From Tolypocladium sp. Sup5 PDA-1 (taxonomy: Eukaryota > Ascomycota > Sordariomycetes > Hypocreales > Ophiocordycipitaceae): a DNA stretch of 64,000 nucleotides. Below are positions 34,206 to 44,700 of this stretch, one piece after another; within the stretch, counting starts at the first letter, position 1; every line of letters starts with the position of its first letter. Location of the stretch: NCBI GenBank assembly GCA_000750105.3, contig JPHH03000001.1:496001-560000 (forward strand). Direction: 5' to 3'. Below the pieces are notes generated by a model. The model saw only the letters and a program-made list of their open reading frames with translations. It made no database searches and was not told where the DNA came from. The translations under genes and the position numbers were made by a program.

Positions 34206-35681
34206 TGTGAGCCGTTGGAGGATAGTCGAGTGATATTCAGAGGGGAGAGAAGAGGCAATGGGTGATCAAGAGGTGTGCTGGCCCGATTCAACAGGCTACT
34301 GGGCCAGGATCCTGGGGTTTATATGCTTTCCCCCCAGGACGAGGATGCCTGTCTGGGACGTGATTCACTGGTCTGATTCCATACCGCCTCCCTCGGCCAA
34401 CCGACTAACAGTTCACGGTGACAAGCGAGGTTGACCTTGCAGCCTGCGGTTGGCTGTATGACTTCTGCCGTCTGAAGGAATGGTGCAGCCCGTCATTCCT
34501 AAAACGGCAATGAGCTGCCGCCAACAACATCCACAACCGTGGATACAAAGCAGAGCTCATCATCTTGTAGGGCAAAGGCGGTGGGGGGCTGCCTTAAGCG
34601 CTGGTGGTGAGGAGCCCCTGTGACATGCCTGCATGTGACGAGACGGGACGGTAGGAAAGTGCATCGAATGGTTGTGGGCTCTGGAACCAACAACAAGCCA
34701 CTTGCCTGCACCGGCAGTTTGGGGGAATCTGATTCAGAGGCTTCTCGTGAGATGCAAGCCGGGATACTCAGGAACAGTGTTTGCTGTGCCGTTGATGGTT
34801 GCTGACCAACCGCATACGGCCCGTGATGGTGGTGTCACCTGGCTGCAGGGGAGTCAGAACGGCAGTCCTTGGGAGGCGCCTTGAGCGCTCATAGGTCGAC
34901 GCGTCATCCAGGGCTGGATGCGTGTGGTGATGGGCCTTGGAAAACGGCTCGCGAGAAGCGTGTTAAACCACTTGCGTCTTAGCCCCCCAGAGGGCCAAAG
35001 GGGCCAGAGGGGCCAAAGAGATGCCTCGCATGAAGCATCGTGAAGAGCGGCTGAGAGCAGTTGCTGCTGGTTGGTGATGGGATGAAGCAGATGCGTGCGT
35101 GTAAGGGAGAAGTGATGCAGTGAGACTTGGGGGAGCTGCATTGCATTCTGAATCACGTGGGTGGAACCGGGCCCCGCCTCCGCAGGCGTGACGTCTCTGG
35201 TCACCTCCCGTCACCCCGCCATGGCTTTTGCACGCTGTCACTGGTGGCATCTTCAACACCTGCACTATCCGGACTTGTGCAGGCCTGGGCCCTGAGAAAT
35301 CGACGAGCCCAAATCCGCTTGGGTGAGGATTGCTGAGCTTTCCTCTTCCCCGGAGTTCCGAGGCCCGCCTTTGGGATTTGTCCCGCCCCCAGGAACCAGC
35401 AGCTTCCCGATTCTGCTCTTCGCGGGCTGCACGCGGGGCCAACTGCATCGTGCGCTGCATCACCCTCGCTGCGGGCGTGCCGCAGCTTTCATCCTACCAA
35501 GTACAGCCGGAGCAGGCCGCTGCAGACCCTTGCACCAGGCTTTTCCGAGATTGCTCTTTGCGGCGCCGACCGACACCGAGAGCCTAGCTTACTGGTTCAC
35601 GCTGACTTCATAAACGCCGTGGTGCGGATCGGTCTTTTGCGCCCTTGCTGCATTTCTCTGTCTTGGACAGCAAACTTCAAA
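34206..35681. other. Divergent promoter region, secreted protein / adenosine deaminase
   Basis: About 1.5 kb between divergent genes. A TATA box for the minus gene lies at 34318-34323. A possible 5'-UTR intron acceptor (ttggacag, ending at about 35670) precedes the deaminase start. No other gene is visible. Confidence 0.5.
34318..34323 (-). promoter_or_regulatory. TATA box of the secreted-protein gene
   Basis: TATAAA on the minus strand (gcatataaacccc), 113 bases before the start codon at 34205. Confidence 0.5.
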
Positions 35682-37495
35682 ATGGCCATGCCCGACGACG
35701 TCTGGGATGAGATCTCCCAAGATATCCCCTCTGCTTCGGACCCTTTTGTCCAGCAGTACCTGGCCGGGCGCACCAGCCTCATCAACCAGGAGAAAACCAC
35801 GCGCTCGGACACATCCTTTCGCAATTCACTCTCTCCGATTGCCCGGCGAGCTTGCACCATTGTCGACCGCATCCGCAACCATGAGCAAAACACTGTGTGG
35901 ACCCCTGAGGTTGAGGAGGACATTGCCCAGGCTAGTCACCAGAGCATCTTCCCCGGCATGATGTTCATGCTGGCCAAGGATCGCATGGAGAGCACCAACC
36001 TGTGGAAGATTGTGCGACGCATGCCCAAGGGCTGTCTCCTGCATGCCCACATGGATGCCATGGTCGACTTCGACTTCCTTCTCGACGAGCTCATGAAAAT
36101 GCCCGGATTGCACATGTCGAGTGACCAGTCCCTCAAGAGCCAGGAAGCCAGGGAGAATGCGGGGTTGAACTTCAGGTACAGGGCAAAGGAGAGTACCCAA
36201 GCGTCTGTGTGGGAGGAAGGATATGAGCCCGACAGCTTCATCCTCCTCACCAAAGTAGCCGACGACTTTCCCGACGGAGGGAGACCGGGCTTCCTCCAGT
36301 GGCTCAAGAGCCGCTGTGTGCTCTCCCTGATGGACAGTCATGAGCAGCACCACGGTATTGATGCCATCTGGAGAAAGTTTGTAAAGTGCTTCGTGGTGGT
36401 TGCCACCATCATACACTACGAACCCATGTACCGTTCCTTCTTGCGCCGTCTCATGACTCTCCTGAAAGCTGATGGCGTCAGCTGGGCCGAGTTGAGGTAT
36501 GTGCCCCTTTCCGATGCGAGGCGTATGTAAACTAACATTTATCCAGATTCACATGGCCACTTAACTACTGCCGTGACCGCCAGGAGGAGCCTGAACAAGA
36601 CTACAGTCACATGTTTCAGGTCCTGGAGGAGGAAGTCGCTCGATTCAAAGCATCCCCTGAAGGTAAGGGTTTCTGGGGTCTTACGACTATCTGGACCAGC
36701 TTGCGCAACTCCGACACCAGACCTCTCATCGAGAACATGGACCACTGCATCACAACCAAGATTGAGTTCCCACACTTGATCGCCGGCTACGACGTTGTCG
36801 GCCCCGAGGATCTCGGCAGACCGCTTGTCGACTTGCTCCCGGAACTGTTCTGGTTCCGCAAGCAGTGTTCTCAAGAAGGCGTGAATATTCCATTCTTCTT
36901 CCATGCGGGCGAAACCCTCGGCGACGGCTCGAGCACCGACTGCAACCTGTATGATGCCATTTTGCTCGGCACCAGGCGAATCGGACACGGGTTTAGCTTG
37001 TACAAGCACCCGCTGCTCATCGACATGGTCAAAGAAAAGCGCATTCTTATCGAATCGTGCCCTATTTCGAATGAGGTCCTCCGCCTGTGCGGCTCTGTCA
37101 CGGCACATCCCCTGCCGTCTCTCCTCGCGCGTGGAGTCGCATGCAGCCTGTGCAATGACGACCCTGCGATGCTGGGCCAGGACACTGCTGGCATGTCGCA
37201 CGACTTTTGGCAGGCCCTTCAAGGCTGGGATAACCTTGGTCTTGCTGGGCTGGGGAGCCTGGCAGAGAATAGTGTCAGGTGGGCCGCATTCGAGGACCAA
37301 GACCCAGCGGAGTGGACTAAGGGAGTGAGAGAAGCGAGCCTCGGAGGCGGCGTCAAGGCCCAGAGGATGAAGGAGTGGCAAGTGGATTGGGAGCAGTTTT
37401 GTCTCTGGATTGTGACGGAATTTGGCGACGAGTTTGATCCAGAAGGTGACGAGCCAGCGGAAGCCGAGCAGGCACCAAAGGCACCGAATCCTTAG
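35682..37495 (+). CDS. Adenosine deaminase-related growth factor (ADGF/CECR1-type) deaminase
   Basis: Two exons, 35682-36496 and 36547-37495, 587 aa. It should convert adenosine to inosine or act on a related purine nucleoside. Zinc and catalytic residues are in KGCLLHAHMDAMVDF (HAH, about residue 121), FFFHAGETLGDGSS (about 390), RRIGHGFSL and CSLCNDDPAMLG (about 473). The segment between PFFFHAGE and IESCPISNEVLRL is typical of the ADGF branch. Animal ADGFs are secreted; this one has no signal peptide from either ATG (35682 or 35688), and the in-frame upstream stretch has no ATG. It therefore looks cytosolic, unless an unseen 5' exon exists. The acidic/Ala/Pro tail is probably disordered. 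The intron is GT-AG with a ctaac branch site. It converges on the NmrA-like gene. Confidence 0.9.
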
Positions 37496-37940
37496 CCACA
37501 TGACCGATGAGATTAAAGGGGTGCAAAACGAGGAGTCGGGGGTAAATTTTGTTTCAACACAGGGCCAACGGGGCGGTGGAAAGACATACCAGGGATGGAT
37601 TACGATGCATCTGAAGTTAGAAACTTGTTTCAACCAGAAAGTTGACGATGAAAAGTGATCCGGTTGTAAAGAGGCTTACAGCATGGATAGAATGTGGCAT
37701 CTGGCAGGGAGATAAAATACACGCTGGGGCTTGGAGTTGGAGCCTACGACTTGCAGTATCCCGCAGCAGGAGTGCAACGTATCTTGCAGAAAGCTTAGAG
37801 GTGTGGCATGGATGACGGGAGACGGGAGACGGGAGCCGGCGTTGCTAACGTGGGATTCGGTACGGCAGCCGAAGAGGGTTGGCTTAACGGCTCAGCCCCA
37901 CGCATATGGCGGCTCTTGCGGCTGCTGACGGATCGTCACA

Positions 37941-37992
37941 ACTTCATCCCTTCTGGTGTTTTGGAGCCTTCGCACACCAGAAGGGATGAAGT
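37941..37992. repeat. Perfect 19-bp inverted repeat built from the dispersed-repeat 3' end
   Basis: Left arm 37941-37959 is acttcatcccttctggtgt and right arm 37974-37992 is its exact reverse complement, with a 14-base loop (tttggagccttcgc). Loop and right arm match the 3' end of repeat copies B and C, so the structure looks like two repeat ends joined head to head. Confidence 0.9.
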
Positions 37993-38070
37993 GCTCCGGT
38001 AGCTATCTAGAAATCACGTTCCAAAAACACAACTTACTTTACATATTGCTGGTAGCGGTGCCTTGTTATA

Positions 38071-38240
38071 CGTTGGCCTTTACAGAATCTCGGCGTAGCT
38101 CAAAAAAATAGTAAGGAATAGCGAGGAACGGCAGCAGCGGCGAGGAATAGTGAGTGACTACTACGGGCAGCGAGAACAGCAAAGGACAGGGAAGGTCATG
38201 GGGAAATACAAGGTTGGAGCCTTCGCACACCAGAAGGGAT
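38071..38240 (+). repeat. Dispersed repeat family, copy B (about 170 bp)
   Basis: Starts cgttggcctttacagaatct, shared with copy A. It ends in a 41-bp block (38200-38240) that matches copy C at 38 of 41 positions. The middle is AG-rich on the plus strand (ggaatagcgaggaacggcag). Confidence 0.85.
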
Positions 38241-38626
38241 ACTCTCGCTTCTGAGGGCGCCTCGGCGGCGACAAATCTATTCAGAGCCAGCCAGCCAGGG
38301 AGACATCGTATCGACACGGGATACTACAGACCCTATAGTGACATGTGGATGAGCTCACGGGTGACTGTCGAGATCGCTGGAATACGGTTTGACTTTGCCA
38401 ATTTGTCAATGTGCCATGAGGAAGGAGGCCGGTGGCACCTCTTGCCAACTCGAGGGCAGTCACAATAGGCAAGGCTTATGGTCGAATGGCAACCGTTGGC
38501 TGCGATGGATTGCGGCAGGAACGAACCAAGATAGTGGGTATTGAGAATCAAGAAACGCCATAAACTCCGGCTGCAATCCTCCCTCCTACAAGGACGCCTT
38601 TTATCTTCGCCTCCAGCCAACCGTCT

Positions 38627-39702
38627 TCATATTGACTGCCACATATTCATGAGCCATTGGCTCAGCTTCAACGGCTGCACTTCCACAAGATCGCTCCTTT
38701 CGATCGCTTCGTTGAGTGTCGCGCGGCTGAAGTCGTATCGCCCGTTGGCAGTCGCCAACAGGCGCTGGTAGTACGCAACTCTGCCCCCGTCCCCGGCTTG
38801 CGCATAGTAATTCAGGTACGCCTGAAGATCTGCAAACGATCGTGTTTGACGGTCAAATACAACTAACAAGGCCGTTAGCTTCGAAAATGAACAAATACGG
38901 AATGCCGTCTCGGAGTGCTTGGGCGGCCAACCGTTACGGACGAAGCTGCACGTATCGACAAGCTCTCGAAGAGTCATCCTGTCCCCGCGCATCGTGAACT
39001 CGCTTGGCCACTTCTCCGTGCCCAGGTCAATCGCTGCAACAAGGAACCGGACGACGTCGTAGACGGAGGATAGGCAAATGCGCACCGTCCGGCCCTTGGA
39101 ATCCCGCTCTGCATACTCCGCCGTCGCACTGTTCACGTCGACAAGGTAGTCTCCAGCGCTGGAGATGCCGGATCCGATGCCGATGTTGAGGTACCCAAGC
39201 CCGCACGGGTGGAATCTCTCCATGAAAACTCCGCAAGAAAAGACGGTGTACTTCATGCGGGACTGTTGGGCCCATCGCTTTAGCAGGTCGATGGTCTGCG
39301 AGGACCCGCGGTCCAACGGGTCGTTGTGCGACGGCCGCCGGCTCAAGCTTCCTTCAAACTCCGAGGGCACGAAGGTTCGCACGCGACCGCGGGCCGCGAC
39401 GTTGATGAGGTTGAGCTGCTCCTGGCCCGATATCGTCGATATGACCAAGTCGACGCCTTGGAGCGCAAAAGTCAGGCTGGCGAGGTCGTGGTAGTCGACG
39501 ACGTGGAGCTGGACGTCGAGTTGGGCGAATTCGGGTCTTGCCTGCGCCGGGTTAATACGCAACGGACGGGCTTCATCGAGCAGCGCGGAGGCCGAACAAG
39601 TCTTGACAAGACGACGACATTATAGGCGTTTGCCGCCTGCGATAGCTGCGTCGCCAGCAGGTACCCGAGGCCGCCTCCGCCGGCGACTGCGATTCGCATC
39701 AT
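38627..39702 (-). CDS. NmrA-like / isoflavone-reductase-like NAD(P)-binding protein
   Basis: Two exons on the minus strand, 39702-39598 and 39541-38627, 339 aa. The N-terminal Rossmann motif MRIAVAGGGGLGYLLATQL is followed by a 56-nt intron whose donor is weak (gttcgg) but whose branch site (tattaac) and acceptor (gcgcag) are good. After the join come LDVQLHVVDYHD, VDLVISTISGQEQLNLINVA and TFVPSEFEGSL, typical of the NmrA/PCBER atypical short-chain dehydrogenase group. Members act as redox-sensing regulators or reductases of aromatic compounds; I cannot say which this is. ATG 39702 or 39699 may start translation (MMRIAV). A tatatata run lies about 140 bases upstream. Confidence 0.85.
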
Positions 39703-41726
39703 GACACCTGCGATCGCTGGCCACCATGGGGCCAGGTTCGGTGATTGTCTCTCCGTCTCCTTGGGTCCCTTTTTCGGTTTCAAGCGAATGTTGTGTTGTG
39801 TGGATTTGGCCGTCTGGCAAGCAGAGGCCATGTGTGCATACATATATATAAAACGGCCCGCGGGGGGCCCCGTTTTCCGCGTCATTGACGTTACATTCGC
39901 GACACAAACATACAGCTAAAGCAATTACCGGGAAATGCGCGAAATGGCCAAGGTCCAAGGACGATTCGATGCATGCTGTGACCAGCACCAACGAACCACG
40001 GCATGGATATGGAGACACCCACCACCACCACCACCATGGCCAACGCCACGCGGGAAGGCACCTTAGGCAGCCCAGCCACGATAAGGCCACGGATTGCCTC
40101 ACGAGCGCTGGCACGACTGCTGGAGATGGGGAGATGGGGAGATGGCTTCCAGCCTGGTCTGAACTTGGGGTCGAACCGGGGTCTCTTGCTGCTGGCGCTC
40201 TGGTTTGGGCGGGTCGGTCAGTCCGCGGAAAGGATCCCGGAGGAAGGTGGCTTGTCGCTTGTCTCTGCGGGCTTCATCCGTGAACAAGCAAAACATGCTT
40301 GGTGGGGCAGCTCCTCGGCTCAGGGTGGAGGAGGTCTCGACCCTCGACTGACATGCATGTCGAACCGCCTGCCAACAGCCGATGAAGATTCAGGCTAAGC
40401 CACCAACTTCTGCTGGTGCTGGCTTTCAGGTTGTCATCTCTCCCGATGAATGGCGGCCGCTCGAGTCGATGTCCTCTCCGAGCAATCCGAGGTCAGTCGC
40501 CCCGTCAGCACCGGGTGCTTTACTGTCCGGGTTTCTATTCTCCTTCGGCCACCCAAGTCATCGCTCACCGGTCCAAGAGCCCTGCGACGGACCCCCAGTT
40601 TCCATCGGACATGGCGGCCTTTAGGCCCGGCTGCCACGATCGATGGGACCTTGTTTCGACCAGAGGGCGGCGCGGTCCGAATGGGCTGAACATGGCTTGA
40701 TCCACACAGCCAACCAGACAGGGAACTGTCGAGGCGGGTAGGCGGTCCGCTGCAGCCTTGCAAGCAGATGACCACATTACCCAGGGAATAGATGCGAGAG
40801 GCATCTGAGACCACGACTGGACGCCTCGATGAGTTCTCATCCCGACCAATTACGTGCCTTACCTTGAATTTCCCAACAAATCTGGTCAGATTCAAGGCTG
40901 CCGCCACCACGCTGCGTTTAGCAAAGGTCCCCGCCAAAAGTCAGTATCGGCGCCATACATGAAGGCATCTCGCCCGTCATTTGTTTCCAGCAAGGCATAC
41001 ATATTTATGCTTCGCCTCAGCGCCCGTGGGCCGAACATCTGAAATCGCCAACCTGGCAACGTTTCCGCGGCTATCGGCCTCTAGAGTGGACGGCCAGACT
41101 TTAATCAGCAAGACGCTGATTCCGGGTACTCGGACCGCATCGAGCACGAGGGCCGTCGACGTTGGGTGGCACTCTTCAACCCGGGGTTGCTGACACTCTG
41201 CATCCAATCGGCGGGAGTGAGATGCACAAATGCAGCGTCCCTGGGGCTTGGTAAGAGGCCTGACCGTCTGACGAGCGAGGCTAACGCAGGTGTATGCGAA
41301 TCAGAGCCCCAGGGTGCTAATAGTGACGTTCCCGGGGGAAGGATTCGACGGAACGAGAGTTGGGGGCCAAAATGGACATCCAACCTGTGGCGGAGCTCGG
41401 CATTTGCCTCGTAGGGCTGAAGTATGCCTCGGACACTCTCACTGGGCGCTCGCCGGCGGCTAATCGATCTGACGCTGCGAATGAGATTGCTAGGCGTAGA
41501 TTCCGTCATTGTTGGCCGTCAATGATCATGTTGGTCGACTTCAAAATCCGCGATACGAGCTTCACGACTCTCAGGGACCCTACACAACCAACACCGCCAT
41601 GCTGCGGCGGCTGGTTTCGCCCATTTCGCATGAAATCTGTTGGTTTCACAGACGGCCGTCTTTGAGACTGCATCTAACAATAACCCTTTCTAGTCCTGTA
41701 CAGGTTCTACCGACTCTAATTGCCGT
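39703..41726. other. Intergenic region NmrA-like / 5-oxoprolinase
   Basis: About 2 kb, with the promoter of the NmrA-like gene at its left end and the 3' flank of the oxoprolinase at its right. A short CAC repeat lies near 40018-40035. Frames up to 167 codons on both strands (40434-40937, 41105-41509) have no domain and overlap opposing frames. Confidence 0.5.
39842..39849 (-). promoter_or_regulatory. TATA-like element of the NmrA-like gene
   Basis: A tatatata run (catacatatatataaaacgg on the plus strand) lies about 140 bases before the start codon at 39702. Confidence 0.4.
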
Positions 41727-44700
41727 CTACGCCTGCAACGCGGCATCTTCTCTCGCCGCGCCGCTCCCCTTGCGCCAACCCTCCGTGGGATCCAGTTTCC
41801 GCCTCGCCACACTCTGCTGGTCACGGGCTCCCCAGCCGCCTCCTCCGGGCGTACATACGATGATGCGGTCGCCGGCCTTCATGGCCGCGCTGTTCTTGGC
41901 ACCCAGGTTGATGTGCCGCTCCTCGTACTCCTTCTCCTCGTATTCTCCGTCGCCGTTCTCTCTTCCACCGTTTTCGTGGAACCGCGCGAGGGACTTGTCC
42001 CAGTTGGTCTTCTCTACGTTGCGCACCCAGAGGTTGAGGCCACATGCGCCGTCTTCGCCGCCGTTGAGGCCATAGGGGTGGTACACGCGCCGTTCGCTGA
42101 GGATGGAGACTTGGAGGGGGATGCGGAACTCGATGTCGCGGATCACGCCGTCGCCGCCGCGGTGTTGGCCAGCGCCGCCGGAGCCTTTACGGATGGAAAA
42201 CTCGCGCAGGAGGACGGGATATCGTCGCTCGAAGATCTCGGAGTCAGTGATGCGGGTATTTGTCATGTGGACATGCACGCCGGACGTGCCCTCCCAGTCT
42301 GGCCCGGCGCCGCTGCCGCCGGCGATGGTCTCGTAATAGCCAAAGCCCTTGACGGCCTTCTCGCCGGTCTGGTTTCCGCCGAAGCCAAATGTGAGATTAT
42401 TGCAGCACCCCTGGCTTGCGGCACAGGCTTGGAAGGCCTTGAAGATGACGTCCGTGATGCGTTGGCTGGTAAGGACATTGCCACCCACCACTGCCGCGCC
42501 GGGCGAAGGCGAGAGAATAGACTTTGGCGGGATCTTGACGTCGATGGGTTTGAGGCAGCCTTGGTTCAGGGGAATATCCTCGGAGACGAGGCAACGGAGG
42601 CAGTAGATGATGGCGCTGTAGGTGATGGCCTGAGGAGCGTTGATGTTGCCGTAGACCTCTGGGCCAGTGCCCTCAAAGTCAAACTCGGCGCTGCCTTGTT
42701 CGGGGTCGATTTTGATCTTGAGCTGGATGGGGGAGCCATCGTCCATGTGGTCGATGGCAGAGAGGTCCCTGCCCTCGAAGCGCGTGTGCACGTCCTTGAG
42801 GAGCTTGCGGACGCTCTGCTCGGCGTTGTTTTGGATGTGGACCATGTAGAACTGGACCGTCTCCTCGCCGTATTCCTCGATTAGGCCCTCGATGAGGGAG
42901 ATGCCCTTTTGGTTGGCGGACACCTGGGCGCGGAGGTCGTTGATGTTGTCGGCGAGGCAGCGCGTGCCGCTGCAGCCGGGGTATTTGGCCGGCTCGTCGT
43001 AGAAGAGCTCGATGACCCTCTGCTCGTCGAACTTGCCGCCGCTGACGAGTTTCTCGCTTCGGATCGCGGCGCCCTCCTGGAACAGCTCCCGCGAGTGCGG
43101 CGGCATGCTGCCCGCGGTTATGCCGCCGATGTCAGCGTGGTGCGCCCGGGAGGCGGCGTAGAAGAGGATGTTCTCGCCCCTGTCGTCGAAGGCGGGCATC
43201 ACGAGCGTCACGTCGGGGAGATGGGTCCCGCCGTACGACGGGTGGTTCGAGATGATGACGTCCCCCTTGTCGAGCCTCCCCTTCCAGATCTCGGCCTGGC
43301 GCTTGACGCACGTGGACATGGAGCCGAGGTGCACGGGGAGGTGCGGCGCGTTGGCGACGAGCCCGCCGGTGGCGTCGAAGATGGCGCACGAGAAATCGAG
43401 GCGCTCCTTGACGTTTGTGCTGACGCTCGTCTTCTGCAGCGCGCGGCCCATTTGCTCGGCGATGGCCATGAAGCGGTGGCCGAAGATGGACAGCATGATG
43501 GGGTCGACTTCGCGGGTGGACTGGTCCTTGTGGGATCTGCTCCGCGTTGTTAGCCTTTGACTCGATGGATGGGGGTTGATGGCGGTGTCATACTCGTCCT
43601 TGGAGCCCTCGTGCTCGATGTCCAGGACGACGTGCGTCTCCGTGATGAGGGCCTTTGTCCGCGGCGTCACCACGATCGTCTGCGTCCCGTCGGCCAGCAT
43701 GGCCGGTCCGCCGACGACGTCCCCGACATCGAGGTCCTTGAGCTTGTATACGGGTGTCTTGAGCCTGCCACCCTCAAAGTACACCTCCTGCGCGCCGTGG
43801 CGCTTCTCCGCCGCGACGACGTCCCGTCGCGTGATGGTCTGGAGCTGCTGGTCCACCGTCTTCTCCCTGTGGCGGAAGCTCTTGCCGATGCCGCGCACGC
43901 GCACGTCGTCGACGATGATGTCCCGATCATCCAGCGTGAAGCCAAACTCGTAGCGGTGGTGCCGCACAAACGCCCTGCCAAACGCCCAGTCCTCGCCGCC
44001 AAAGTGCTCGGCGGCCTCCTGCGCCGTGGGCCGGATGGTCATGAGGGCCGACTCGGTGCCGCGGTAGCGCATGTTGAGGTACTCCTCGAACTCGATCTCG
44101 GCGTCCTCGAAGCCCTGGTCGCGCAGGGCGGCGCGCGACTTGTCCTTGAGCTTGTCCATCTTGCGTCGCAGCTCGTCGACGACCCGGCCGCCGTCCTGCC
44201 ACACGGCCGAGTCGGGCTCCTGGCGCTCGTCGACGACGTCTGCGAGGGCCATGCCGTAGGCGGAGAGGACGGAGGAGTAACGATGGACGAGGATCTGGTG
44301 GATCCCTAGCGAGTCGGCGATGGCAACGGCGTGCTGGCCGCCGGCGCCGCCGAATGTTGCGAGGCGGTGCTTGGAGGAGTCGTGGCCCTTGGCTTCCGTG
44401 ATGGACCGAATCGGCCTCGTCATGGTCTCGTTTGCCACCGTCAGGAAACCGTAGGCCACTTCGTCCACCGTCAGCTTCTTCCCCGTCTCGCTGTTGACCT
44501 GGTCCGTCAGCTCCCGAAGCACCTTCTTGCTCGCCTCGGCGTCGAGACCCTCGTCCTCATTCTTGCCGAAGATCTTGGGGAAGAACTCGGGCAGCAGGCG
44601 GCCGAGGTACAGGTTCGCATCGGTGACGGTCGCGGGGCCGCCTTTCCGGTAGCATGCCGGACCGGGATGGGCGCCGGCAGATTCGGGGCCGACGGCGAAG

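Larger units (their letters stand above)
37496..38626. other. Convergent intergenic region rich in repeats
   Basis: 1.1 kb between facing stops that holds a 19-bp fold-back (37941-37992) and dispersed repeat copy B (38071-38240). No gene is supportable. Confidence 0.5.

Noticed and set aside
40167..40177. B-box-like ggttcgacc on the minus strand
   Set aside because: The flanking bases do not form a T-stem and no A box or acceptor stem is present.
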